A stretch of DNA of 64,000 bases, taken from the NCBI GenBank assembly GCA_023436495.1, contig JAEZIT010000120.1, positions 1 through 64,000 on the forward strand, in the 5' to 3' direction. Positions 25,694 to 33,194 of the stretch are shown in pieces. The stretch comes from Acidobacteriota bacterium (GTDB lineage: Bacteria > Acidobacteriota > Blastocatellia > Pyrinomonadales > Pyrinomonadaceae). Position numbers and translations under genes: made by a program. Below the pieces are notes generated by a model. The model was not told the origin of the DNA. It was given only the letters and a program-made list of their open reading frames with translations, and did no database searches. The stretch's first letter is position 1. Every line of letters starts with the position of its first letter.

Positions 25694-27715
25694 TCAGTTT
25701 TGCTTAAGTGTGATTGTGTGCGTGTCGGCCTTATGAAACGTATCAAAAACAGTTTTCAGTACCGGATACGACGTTGCCGGGAAGATAAGAGACGAGTGAT
25801 TTCCGAAATAGAACTTGCGCTTGTATATTAGGGTGTTCGCAGATTTATCGTGCTGCATGGAAATATCCAGCAGGCCGATCTTCGAAGCATCGCTAAGTTC
25901 GCCTGGCGAGTCCGCATTGTCGAGTTCAAAACCCGCGGGCAGTTTTATCACGATCTCGTCGTCATGTGACCATGGGTACTGAAAATAAACGCTGTACTGT
26001 CGCGTCGAGCTCGAAAAGACTGAGGATGGCCCGTACTCGAAAAATCCCGGTTGAACGAATAACCGCTTTCCGGTCTTTTGCGCATAATTGGGCATACTTA
26101 TTTTATAACGCTGGACAAGCGGTTTTGAGATGTCCATTACATTTTCGACAGAAACCTGCGAAACCTCTGCGCCCGCAAGCCTAACCTTGACCGATTCCTT
26201 AAGCGATTCACTTAGTTTGTCGGCGGTCTCATCCCAATTGGCCTGCCTATAGCTGATGGCTGGCTGGCCTGTAAACTCGACGACAACATCCCCTTCCAAC
26301 GTGCCGTCATCCTTTAAAGTAAATTTGCCGGAACGTCTATATCTGTTCTCGGGATGCTTCGCCATCGGAGTGTTCGTCCACAAAAACTCCTTTTCGTTGA
26401 TCAAAAGCCCCCACGAATCCTCATCGTGCCACGGCATCATTCCAAACGGGACGAACGGATCACCCGGATTAAGATACTGAAATTTATCAGGTCCCGTTCT
26501 TATTGCAATAGCGGAAAAATGAAGCAAATGTTCATTCGCCATCTTCGGATCGAAGAACATACGGCTCCTATTACCGGTGAATGTCAGTCGAACGTCGAGG
26601 CCCTGCGAAATCGCCATTGACGCGAACAAATAATCAATATATCCAGGCAGCGCGGACTGTTTCTTGTCCAATAATTCATCCAGGCTCTTTATTCTGGTCA
26701 GCTTAGCGCGTGCCTCGGCAGTGATGGACGGGTCGTAGTAGAGGTTTTTGACCTCGGAACGAACAAAATCGAACAGCCGCCGTGCTTTCTCCTCGTTCGT
26801 CGTGGCCCCGGCAACCGCTGCTTCCGCTGCACGCTTCACGGCTTTGGTTGGTTTAAGAAACCCGTTAAATATCGCGCCCTTTTGGCTGGCGAATGCCGCC
26901 CAGTACTTCTGGGGATTTGACGGGTCTTTGACTACGTAAGTTAATCCAAACGCACTGGAACTAACGACCGAAAACCGATCCGAGGTCAGGAGCAGCCACG
27001 GACGCACCGAATCTTCGGGCGGCATGCGCGGTTCTTCCCTGAATGCAGGTACGTTAGTTCGTTCGGCGAGCCAAAACCCCTTCGCGTCCTTCTTGAACGT
27101 AAAGTTGCTGATGTTGTACGCCTGGTATTGCGGTTCTTTGGAATTATAGGGCTTGTAAAGATAGGTAAGGCGCTGCACCGGAAGATCCCGCTGAAGCGGG
27201 AGGCGCATGCCCGAGGCTCCGTCTTCGTCCACTGCCTCTTTGTACTTATATTCAATGATCACGCCTGGTTCGATATTTGGAACGGCAAACGACTTCGCTT
27301 TGATCTTGACACCGCCGGCTTTAATAATCTCGCGGTCAAAGATATCAGCTGCGGCGATCTCGACCGTTGAGCCGTCGGCCTTGATCACACGTGCGGCAAG
27401 GTTTTTGATCTTTGTCCCTTTTGCGTAAGGGATATCGAATTTGCTGTATTTTTCACGGCCTCGCTCGGTGTATATCTTTACACGTACGTAATGCCACATA
27501 TCGAGGTCGGTCGAGTCGCTGTCGTCGATGCGCATTTCCCAGAAAAGGGCTTCAGCATCGGCATCAGACTCAACCTTTGGGTTTTTCGCGGCGAGTTCAT
27601 CCGGGGAAACGGGATTCCATTCCTTGTACTGTGCAAGGACGGCAGAGGATAAAAACAAAACGGCAAGCGCCGGTACAAACGTAAACAGCAGTTTTCTGCG
27701 GGCTGATGAGAACAT
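25694..27715 (-). CDS. exported DUF3857 protein with degenerate transglutaminase site
   Basis: 673 residues with a signal peptide (LLFTFVPALAVLFLSSAVLAQ). The domain order is the same as in the downstream paralogue: DUF3857 (IVIEYKYKEAVDEDGASGMRLP region), a transglutaminase-like domain and a beta-rich C-terminus. Where the paralogue has GYGDCKDKANLM, this protein has SALPGYIDYLF, so the nucleophilic Cys is absent. The His region is LLHFSAIAI and the Asp position reads YLNPGDPFVPFG, with Asn instead of Asp. It is therefore likely to be a non-catalytic partner. It is the first gene of the two-gene operon, and only 12 bp separate it from the active paralogue. Confidence 0.85.
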   Translation of the reverse strand: MFSSARRKLLFTFVPALAVLFLSSAVLAQYKEWNPVSPDELAAKNPKVESDADAEALFWEMRIDDSDSTDLDMWHYVRVKIYTERGREKYSKFDIPYAKGTKIKNLAARVIKADGSTVEIAAADIFDREIIKAGGVKIKAKSFAVPNIEPGVIIEYKYKEAVDEDGASGMRLPLQRDLPVQRLTYLYKPYNSKEPQYQAYNISNFTFKKDAKGFWLAERTNVPAFREEPRMPPEDSVRPWLLLTSDRFSVVSSSAFGLTYVVKDPSNPQKYWAAFASQKGAIFNGFLKPTKAVKRAAEAAVAGATTNEEKARRLFDFVRSEVKNLYYDPSITAEARAKLTRIKSLDELLDKKQSALPGYIDYLFASMAISQGLDVRLTFTGNRSRMFFDPKMANEHLLHFSAIAIRTGPDKFQYLNPGDPFVPFGMMPWHDEDSWGLLINEKEFLWTNTPMAKHPENRYRRSGKFTLKDDGTLEGDVVVEFTGQPAISYRQANWDETADKLSESLKESVKVRLAGAEVSQVSVENVMDISKPLVQRYKISMPNYAQKTGKRLFVQPGFFEYGPSSVFSSSTRQYSVYFQYPWSHDDEIVIKLPAGFELDNADSPGELSDASKIGLLDISMQHDKSANTLIYKRKFYFGNHSSLIFPATSYPVLKTVFDTFHKADTHTITLKQN

Positions 27716-27880
27716 ATTCTTAAGTTGTGTTAGGTCCTTTGGGTGAAACGCCCTTTTGAGCTGGTCGGAGAGGGCATTCCGGGGAAATCTGGAGACTACG
27801 GGCAGTCTCCTACTTTATGGTGCGAACAGTCTATACGAATACTTCCAAATAATCCAATAAAATTCTTACTTTCCGTAAAA

Positions 27881-27898
27881 TGTCACTGAAATGTGACA
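27881..27898. promoter_or_regulatory. 18-bp inverted repeat, candidate operator of fbaB
   Basis: TGTCAC-TGAAAT-GTGACA is a perfect 6-bp inverted repeat with 6-bp spacer (extended by a further A/T pair on each side), 57 bp upstream of the aldolase start. The half-site geometry resembles CRP/FNR-family or other dimeric regulators, but the exact family cannot be told. Confidence 0.5.
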
Positions 27899-27954
27899 TA
27901 ATTCCCGACTTCGCTTAGAATTCATAGAAACCCATTTATTCGCAGGAGATAATG

Positions 27955-29031
27955 ATGTCAGTCGATTTTAGTAAAATTCAGGAGCTGTTAGGCTCCGAAT
28001 CGGAAACACTTTTAAATCACGTATCAAAAACCATCCCCAAGGAAGATCTTCATCTCCCCGGCGGCGATTTTGTTGACCGTGTCGTGTCGCAATCGGACCG
28101 CAATCCGTCTGTAATGCGCAGTATGCAGACGCTGTTCGGCAACGGCCGCTTGGCCGGCACGGGCTATGTGTCGATCCTTCCGGTCGATCAGGGCATTGAG
28201 CATTCAGCCGGTGCGAGCTTTGCACCGAACCCGGCGTATTTCGACCCCGAGAATATTGTAAAACTCGCCATAGAAGGCGGCTGCAATGGCGTTGCCTCAA
28301 CGTACGGCGTTCTCGGTTCGGTCGCCCGCAAGTACGCGCACAAGATTCCATTTATCGTTAAGATCAACCATAACGAACTGCTGACCTATCCCAACAGATT
28401 CGACCAAGTGATGTTCGGTACGATCGAACAAGCCCGCAATATGGGGGCGATCGCCGTCGGCGCAACTATCTATTTCGGGTCGGACGAATCCACGCGGCAG
28501 ATAACCGAGGTTTCCGAAGCGTTCGCCTACGCGCACGAATTAGGAATGGCGACGATCCTATGGTGTTATCTTCGCAATCCCAAATTCAAGACGGCCGAAG
28601 GCGACATGCACACCGCCGCCGACTTGACGGGGCAGGCGAACCACCTCGGCGTCACGATCCAGGCCGATATAATCAAGCAGAAGCTGCCGGAACGCAACGG
28701 AGGTTACAACGCCCTGAATATCGAGAGCAGCTATGGAAAAACAAACAAGAAGATCTATGACGAGCTAACATCCGACAATCCGATAGACCTCGTTCGCTAC
28801 CAGGTGGCGAACTGCTATATGGGACGTGCCGGCCTGATCAACTCGGGCGGCGAATCCAAGGGCTCAGGCGATCTTGCAGATGCTGTCCGGACGGCAGTAG
28901 TGAACAAGCGTGGCGGTGGTACCGGACTTATCTCGGGCCGCAAGGCCTTCCAGCGTCCAATGGCAGAAGGCGTCGAACTGCTGAACGCAATACAGGACGT
29001 TTATCTGGCAAAAGAAGTTACAGTCGCATAA
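27955..29031 (+). CDS. fbaB: class I fructose-bisphosphate aldolase (FbaB/DhnA type)
   Basis: 358 residues from the second of two adjacent ATGs, which has better spacing from CAGGAG (the other is at 27952). It cleaves or forms fructose 1,6-bisphosphate through a Schiff base. Visible elements: [23 protein letters not shown] near the N-terminus, [25 protein letters not shown], the catalytic-region segments ILWCYLRN and [28 protein letters not shown] (Lys of the Schiff base in the IKQK stretch) and [17 protein letters not shown] phosphate-binding loop. Length matches E. coli FbaB. Single-gene unit with an upstream inverted repeat and a downstream terminator. Confidence 0.94.
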   Translation: MSVDFSKIQELLGSESETLLNHVSKTIPKEDLHLPGGDFVDRVVSQSDRNPSVMRSMQTLFGNGRLAGTGYVSILPVDQGIEHSAGASFAPNPAYFDPENIVKLAIEGGCNGVASTYGVLGSVARKYAHKIPFIVKINHNELLTYPNRFDQVMFGTIEQARNMGAIAVGATIYFGSDESTRQITEVSEAFAYAHELGMATILWCYLRNPKFKTAEGDMHTAADLTGQANHLGVTIQADIIKQKLPERNGGYNALNIESSYGKTNKKIYDELTSDNPIDLVRYQVANCYMGRAGLINSGGESKGSGDLADAVRTAVVNKRGGGTGLISGRKAFQRPMAEGVELLNAIQDVYLAKEVTVA

Positions 29032-29072
29032 ATAACTTTGCCTGCGACAAAGGCCGCCTAAATTCGTTCCAA

Positions 29073-29116
29073 GAAAAACCACGTGCCGGAATCGTGTTCC
29101 TGTACGTGGTTTTTTC
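29073..29116. terminator. intrinsic terminator after fbaB
   Basis: AAAAACCACGT and ACGTGGTTTTTT pair around a 21-nt loop. The T-tract serves fbaB on the + strand, and the A-tract on the other arm could serve the convergent MBL gene ending at 29178. Confidence 0.85.
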
Positions 29117-29177
29117 CTCTTCGATAAACTGGAGAGATGTTTTTGTTTCGTTCAGCAGGCTTTGCTGGCGAAATCAT

Positions 29178-30077
29178 CTATTTCCTCGAATAGCTCTGAT
29201 AAACGATCTCGATCCACATGTCCGTCTTAATAAATCCCTTACCCCACGACGAAAATTTTTCTGGCAGCCCGGCTTTCTTGATGTCTTCCAGCGATCTTCC
29301 GGCTTTCATTTCCTTTTGAACATAATCGGATGTGTCGATCAGAACTTGGCGAAATGATCTCAGGTCATCAAGTGTCGCCAAGCCGCCGTGGCCGGGGATC
29401 AATTTGGCGTCGGGCGGTATCAGGCGGATCAGCTCCGTTACGTTGTTGATCACACCCTGAACGCTGCCGCCGCTGGCAAGGTCAACGAAAGGGTACATCC
29501 CGTTAAAGAAGTCGTCGCCCAAATGCACGACCTTTGCGTTATCAAAGAAAATGACCGAATCGCCGTCCGTGTGGCCGTTCGGAAAGTGGACGACACGTAC
29601 GGTTTCGCCGTTCAGATGGATCGAAACGCTTTCGGTATAGGTCAATACCGGCAGCGCGAAGGCCGGATATGCCGGTGTCTTTTGTCCGAAAATGATCGGC
29701 GGATCCATCATGCGCTTGCGGACATTTATGTGGGCCACGATCGTGGAATCCTTCCCAAAGTAGAAATTCCCCTCAGTGTGATCGCCGTGCCAATGTGTGT
29801 TCAGAATGAACCGCGGCCTGTCCGAGCCGAGTTCCTTTAACGCAGCGGCAAGCTTTTCGCTTACAACTTTATAATCGTCATCTACGATCAGGATCCCTTC
29901 CGGCCCGACCAGAGCTCCGATGTTCCCGCCGCGGCCTTGCAGCATATAAACATTGCCTGAAACTTTGGTCGTCTTGACCTGAACATCCTGCCTGTTCTCA
30001 AAATGACTATCATCACCATGTCCGAATGCGGCCATCGAAAGACCCGCGACCAACACCATTGTCAAAACGAATCGCAT
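29178..30077 (-). CDS. exported metallo-beta-lactamase-fold hydrolase
   Basis: 299 residues with a signal peptide (MRFVLTMVLVAGLSMAAFG) and AGGAGGG-like ribosome binding site. The MBL zinc motif is NTHWHGDHTEGN, with downstream ligands in FPNGHTDGDSV (His), VVHLGDDFFNG (Asp) and IPGHGGLA (His). This is the layout of class B1-like or quinoprotein-relay MBL hydrolases, probably periplasmic. The substrate is not deducible; similarity to beta-lactamases at motif level does not mean antibiotic resistance. It lies 29 bp downstream of a second, cytoplasmic MBL gene on the same strand. Confidence 0.9.
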   Translation of the reverse strand: MRFVLTMVLVAGLSMAAFGHGDDSHFENRQDVQVKTTKVSGNVYMLQGRGGNIGALVGPEGILIVDDDYKVVSEKLAAALKELGSDRPRFILNTHWHGDHTEGNFYFGKDSTIVAHINVRKRMMDPPIIFGQKTPAYPAFALPVLTYTESVSIHLNGETVRVVHFPNGHTDGDSVIFFDNAKVVHLGDDFFNGMYPFVDLASGGSVQGVINNVTELIRLIPPDAKLIPGHGGLATLDDLRSFRQVLIDTSDYVQKEMKAGRSLEDIKKAGLPEKFSSWGKGFIKTDMWIEIVYQSYSRK

Positions 30078-30106
30078 ATTACCCTCCGTTTGTTATGTGT
30101 ATGCGT

Positions 30107-30799
30107 TTAAATGTATCTGCCCGTGCCAACCTGATACAGCCCCGTAAGGAAAGGGTTCGAGGCCTTTTCACGCCCGACTGTCGTCTCCGGCCCGTGGCCC
30201 GAATATACCGTGAAATCATCTCCGAGGCTCAGTATATTCGTATTTATAGAATCTAAAAGTTGTTCATAATTTCCGCCCGGCAGGTCAGTCCGCCCGATCG
30301 AACCCTGAAACAAGCAGTCACCGACAAAGACCCTCGCGTGATTTTCTTCCGCCAGCACAACATGGCCGCGCGTGTGTCCCGGACAGTGACGTACGGAAAA
30401 TTTGAGCTCGCCTACTTCGTACAACTCATTGTCCGCCCAATTTCGCGTCAGCGGCGGCGGATCGTCGTAATCCATCCCTAGGGGCTTCAATTGGTGTGGC
30501 TGCAGTCCCATCATCAGCGGCTGCTTCGGCAGGCCGTAATACAGGTCTTCATCATCCGTGTGCAGAATTATCTCCGCATCCGGGAACGCCGCGTGAAGGT
30601 CTCTCGTGCCGCCTACGTGATCGAGATGCCCGTGCGTTAGCGCGATCGCCTGAAGCTCAAGCCCGCTGTTCCTGATAAATTCGGCAAGCCGAAGCGAGCT
30701 TTCGCCCGGGTCAATACAGATCGCTTTACGCGTTGCCGAACACGCGACGACACGAGTATTTTGCTGGAACGGAGTCAGAACGAACGTCTCAATGATCAT
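30107..30799 (-). CDS. glyoxalase II-like MBL hydrolase
   Basis: 230 residues, no signal peptide. The zinc motif is LTHGHLDHVGG, with further ligands in RHCPGHTRGHVVL, FVGDCLFQGSIGRTDLPGGN (Asp) and VYSGHGPETTVGREKASNPF (His). The TDLPGG and GHGP-x-T-T-x-G-x-E motifs are typical of the YcbL/hydroxyacylglutathione-hydrolase-like group (type II glyoxalase or persulfide/thioester hydrolase). It starts within the 3' end of the upstream 97-residue gene (11-bp overlap), so it is probably translationally coupled. Confidence 0.9.
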   Translation of the reverse strand: MIIETFVLTPFQQNTRVVACSATRKAICIDPGESSLRLAEFIRNSGLELQAIALTHGHLDHVGGTRDLHAAFPDAEIILHTDDEDLYYGLPKQPLMMGLQPHQLKPLGMDYDDPPPLTRNWADNELYEVGELKFSVRHCPGHTRGHVVLAEENHARVFVGDCLFQGSIGRTDLPGGNYEQLLDSINTNILSLGDDFTVYSGHGPETTVGREKASNPFLTGLYQVGTGRYI

Positions 30800-31082
30800 A
30801 TTTCAACATTGCATCGATATATGGGCCAGGTTCGAAATCGCCGTCGCTGCGTGTCCTGAGAATGAAGGCGATCGCTTCTCGGTATGATCTCGAATCCGGC
30901 CTGCCCGGAAAACACGGCGTTTCTTCGTCCGTAAGACTGAGGTATGTTACAAGACAGCTCAGCAGCATCCACGTCAGAATGTCCTCACGCGTGCCGATCG
31001 GATTGAACTTGACTATCGACTCGCTGTCCGCCTTTATTCCACTGCAGATACGTGCAAATTCGGCTTCGGTGATCAGTGCCAT
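30789..31082 (-). CDS. small acidic protein of unknown function
   Basis: 97 residues, helical, no signal or membrane segment although LTWMLLSCLVTYLSL is hydrophobic and may be a buried helix. No family recognised. The reading frame is supported by its 11-bp overlap with the downstream MBL hydrolase and its ATG at 31082. The 630 bp upstream contain no other protein gene but do hold the candidate RNA described below, on the opposite strand. Confidence 0.65.
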   Translation of the reverse strand: MALITEAEFARICSGIKADSESIVKFNPIGTREDILTWMLLSCLVTYLSLTDEETPCFPGRPDSRSYREAIAFILRTRSDGDFEPGPYIDAMLKYDH

Positions 31083-31114
31083 CGGATATTAATTAGAACA
31101 TAAATCGAAAATCA

Positions 31115-31125
31115 TTCACAGTGAA
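31115..31125. promoter_or_regulatory. short palindrome TTCACAGTGAA
   Basis: A perfect 5-bp inverted repeat around one central base, 32 bp upstream of the small-protein gene and about 130 bp upstream of the sigma-54 promoter. It sits where either an operator for the former or an enhancer-binding-protein site for the latter could be. Confidence 0.3.
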
Positions 31126-31253
31126 CTAAAATGAGACACGTTTTCTAACCGAACACAGGCGATGTACGAAATAATTACAACGACCATACAATGGCAAAAC
31201 CGCCGAATGCCGTAATTCCAGCATTTTTAACGAACATGGCATAGCGGAAATTT

Positions 31254-31270
31254 TGGCACACTGCTTGCTA
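31254..31270 (+). promoter_or_regulatory. sigma-54 (-24/-12) promoter
   Basis: TTGGCACACTGCTTGCTA matches the sigma-54 consensus TGGCAC-N5-TTGCW: GG at 31255-31256 and GC at 31267-31268, with the required spacing. Transcription would begin near 31280 on the + strand. No protein gene lies downstream in that direction for over 900 bp, but an intrinsic terminator lies at about 31685-31717. Confidence 0.75.
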
Positions 31271-31279
31271 ATAAGAGCG

Positions 31280-31718
31280 TGCATATCGGAAGAATCATAC
31301 GGATTTACGGTAGGACAACTGAAGTTGAAAAAATGACGAGCAAGGGAAGGTAAGGTGTTAGCGAACGCTGATACCGATTACGAGCAAGGGAACGCGAAAC
31401 TTCGGTAAGTGAATCTGATGTGTTAAAGAACAGGCCGGCTTTTTCGGGAAAATCTTCGTAGTGTGGGCACGAAGAAATCAGCCGGCCTGTATCTCAACAA
31501 ATTTGGGGAACGATCAGTTTCCGTCAGTCCTCGGCACCGCTATTCGCGGCCAAGGACAACTTAGGATCGATCTTTGAAAATCGAAATTCGGGAGTCTTTC
31601 ATTTCTTAACTTTATAGGGTGAACAAAATCTACATCTATCTCATATCTCAGATAGCTTTCGAATAGCGATTTTCATAGTAAATGCCGGGGCCATCATCTT
31701 CGATGGTCCCGGTTTTTA
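31280..31718 (+). ncRNA. candidate structured non-coding RNA, ~440 nt, sigma-54-driven
   Basis: The segment starts at a near-perfect sigma-54 promoter and ends at a strong intrinsic terminator. It holds no open frame of 60 codons; the longest ATG frame seen at 31334 has six sense codons. It has several hairpins: an 8-bp stem at 31355-31374 (GTGTTAGC/GCTGATAC, with wobbles), a long hairpin at 31430-31490 with an 11-bp perfect base (ACAGGCCGGCT/AGCCGGCCTGT) and an inner CTTCGT/ACGAAG stem, and a stem at 31527-31556 (GTCCT/AGGAC with inner CCGC/GCGG). A 13-nt sequence, ACGAGCAAGGGAA, occurs twice (31336 and 31380). It does not show RNase P, tmRNA, SRP or 6S signatures. Expression and boundaries are inference from promoter and terminator. 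Confidence 0.6.
31685..31717 (+). terminator. strong intrinsic terminator of the candidate RNA
   Basis: CCGGGGCCATC, loop ATCTTC, GATGGTCCCGG: 11 bp with one G-U, followed by TTTTTATATTTT. On the opposite strand the hairpin is not followed by a T-tract, so it is oriented for + strand transcription although no + strand protein gene precedes it. It overlaps the stop of the convergent GNAT gene. Confidence 0.88.
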
Positions 31719-32162
31719 TATTTTCTCTTCGTACATTAAATATATCGATTCATTCATTCCGACGTTTTCATAAACCCTTTGAGCATGTGTATTGTCCTTT
31801 TCGACGTACAGCCTGAATCCGCACACGCCGCCTTTTTCGTCCGACAGCTTTTTTACAAGATCATACATTGCGCTGTAGATATGCTTGCCCCGATGTTCGG
31901 GCAAAATATAAACGCTCTGTATCCACCAAAACCATTTATTCCGCCAATCGCTCCACTCGTATGTCACCATCAATCCGCCGACGATTTGTTCTACATCTTC
32001 AGCGACGATATAAAATCCTTTCGCAGCGTCGCTGAAGACCGCCGAGACCCCGCTTCTTAAAGTCTCAGCGTCGAGTCTTTTTCCTTCGGTTTCGAGGGCC
32101 ATTGCCTGGTTAAATTCAACCAATGCAGCGGCGTCGCGTGCTTCCGCGAGACGGATGTTCAT
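31716..32162 (-). CDS. GNAT-family N-acetyltransferase
   Basis: 148 residues behind AAGGAAG. The GNAT fold is complete: N-terminal beta1-alpha1 (NIRLAEARDAAALVEFNQAMA), VGGLMVTYEWSDWRN, the acetyl-CoA-binding motif A region IQSVYILPEHRGKHIYSAMYDLVKKL, and the motif B region FRLYVEKDNTHAQRVYENVGM ending YLMYEEKI. The pyrophosphate loop is H-R-G-K-H-I, a slightly divergent version of R/Q-x-x-G-x-G/A. The acceptor substrate is unknown. Its 3' end overlaps the terminator of the candidate RNA on the other strand, so convergent transcription is possible. Confidence 0.88.
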   Translation of the reverse strand: MNIRLAEARDAAALVEFNQAMALETEGKRLDAETLRSGVSAVFSDAAKGFYIVAEDVEQIVGGLMVTYEWSDWRNKWFWWIQSVYILPEHRGKHIYSAMYDLVKKLSDEKGGVCGFRLYVEKDNTHAQRVYENVGMNESIYLMYEEKI

Positions 32163-32234
32163 ATTTGCTTCCTTGACGAAATCGGGTCGCCGCCGTAACC
32201 TAATATGTTTTGCCGAACGGCCGGACGTTTATAT

Positions 32235-33194
32235 ATGGATCTTCGCATACTCTATCACGGAAACTGCTTTGACGGAGTTTCATCGGCAGCTATCTTCACC
32301 AAATTCTACCACTCGGTCGTTGACCCCGCAGCCAACGTGACGTATGCGCCGGTAATGCACCGCGCAGGAAACGCCTTCGACCGCGAATTGTTCGACGGCG
32401 ATGAAAATGCGATCGTCGATTTTAAGTACTGTGCCGATGACCGGCTGACGTGGTGGTTCGATCACCACCAATCCGCGTTCTTATCCGAAGCGGACGAACG
32501 CCATTTTCGGGAAGATACCAGCGGCAAAAAATTCCTGGATATCCACAGCGCGTCGTGCGCCGAATTCATTGCCCGTGTGGTTAAAGAGAGGTTCGGATTC
32601 GAAGACGAGTCGCTCGCAGAACTGATCGAATGGGCGCACATCATCGACGGCGCATTTTATGAATCACCGGCACAATGCGTCGAACTGCGTTCGCCGGCGC
32701 TCAAATTGATGCAGGTGATCGAAGGCGAAAAAGACCCTGCGTTCGTTGAGCAGATCATTCGAATGCTAACGCACAGTTCCTTGAACGAGATTGTCGAAAG
32801 CGAGGAGATCCAAGCAAAGCTGAAACCCATCCTGGAACAGCATTGGGCCACCGTCGAACTCATCCGCGAACGCGCAATCTACGATCGCGGCGTCGTCAGC
32901 TTCGACCTGACTGACACCGGCATCGATGGCTACAACAAATTCATTCCTTACTATTTCTATCCGGAAACCACATACAACGTGGCATTGACGCAGAGTACGT
33001 TCAGGACCAAGATCTCGGTCGGTTCTAACCCTTGGGCTCCGCGTCCGCGGCTCCACAACATTGCCGAGATCTGCGAACGCTACGGTGGTGGCGGACACGC
33101 CGTCGTCGGAGCCGTCTCGCTCAAACCCGAGGAGCTCGAATTAGGACGTCGGTATATGAATGAGATAATTGAAGAGCTGCGATTCGAGGACTAG
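32235..33194 (+). CDS. DHH/DHHA1-family phosphoesterase
   Basis: 319 residues from the ATG at 32235, chosen because family proteins begin close to the LRILYHGNCFDGVSSA strand; an ATG at 32205 adds ten residues. The Asp in CFDG (D13), the DHH signature in WWFDHHQSAF (residues 76-78) and the C-terminal DHHA1-type substrate loop RYGGGGHAVVGAVSL are present. Such proteins hydrolyse small phosphodiesters such as nanoRNA, pAp or cyclic dinucleotides; which one cannot be told. The protein ends within 4 bp of the stop of the convergent permease gene. Confidence 0.85.
   Translation: MDLRILYHGNCFDGVSSAAIFTKFYHSVVDPAANVTYAPVMHRAGNAFDRELFDGDENAIVDFKYCADDRLTWWFDHHQSAFLSEADERHFREDTSGKKFLDIHSASCAEFIARVVKERFGFEDESLAELIEWAHIIDGAFYESPAQCVELRSPALKLMQVIEGEKDPAFVEQIIRMLTHSSLNEIVESEEIQAKLKPILEQHWATVELIRERAIYDRGVVSFDLTDTGIDGYNKFIPYYFYPETTYNVALTQSTFRTKISVGSNPWAPRPRLHNIAEICERYGGGGHAVVGAVSLKPEELELGRRYMNEIIEELRFED

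Noticed and set aside
27791..27810. Hairpin GGAGACT-ACGGGC-AGTCTCC as riboswitch or terminator
   Set aside because: Isolated 7-bp stem without T-tract or aptamer features; left as an unexplained short palindrome upstream of the DUF3857 operon.
29178..30077. Antibiotic-resistance beta-lactamase
   Set aside because: The H-x-H-x-D-H motif and exported MBL fold are shared by many hydrolases; no feature shows beta-lactam specificity.
31280..31718. CsrB/RsmZ-like sponge RNA because of many GGA triplets
   Set aside because: About ten GGA in 440 nt is close to what base composition predicts, and they are not consistently placed in hairpin loops.
31280..31718. RNase P RNA, tmRNA, SRP RNA or 6S RNA
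   Set aside because: No conserved core words of these RNAs were found (for example the RNase P P4 strands, the tmRNA acceptor end or the SRP tetraloop region), and 6S RNA is about half as long.
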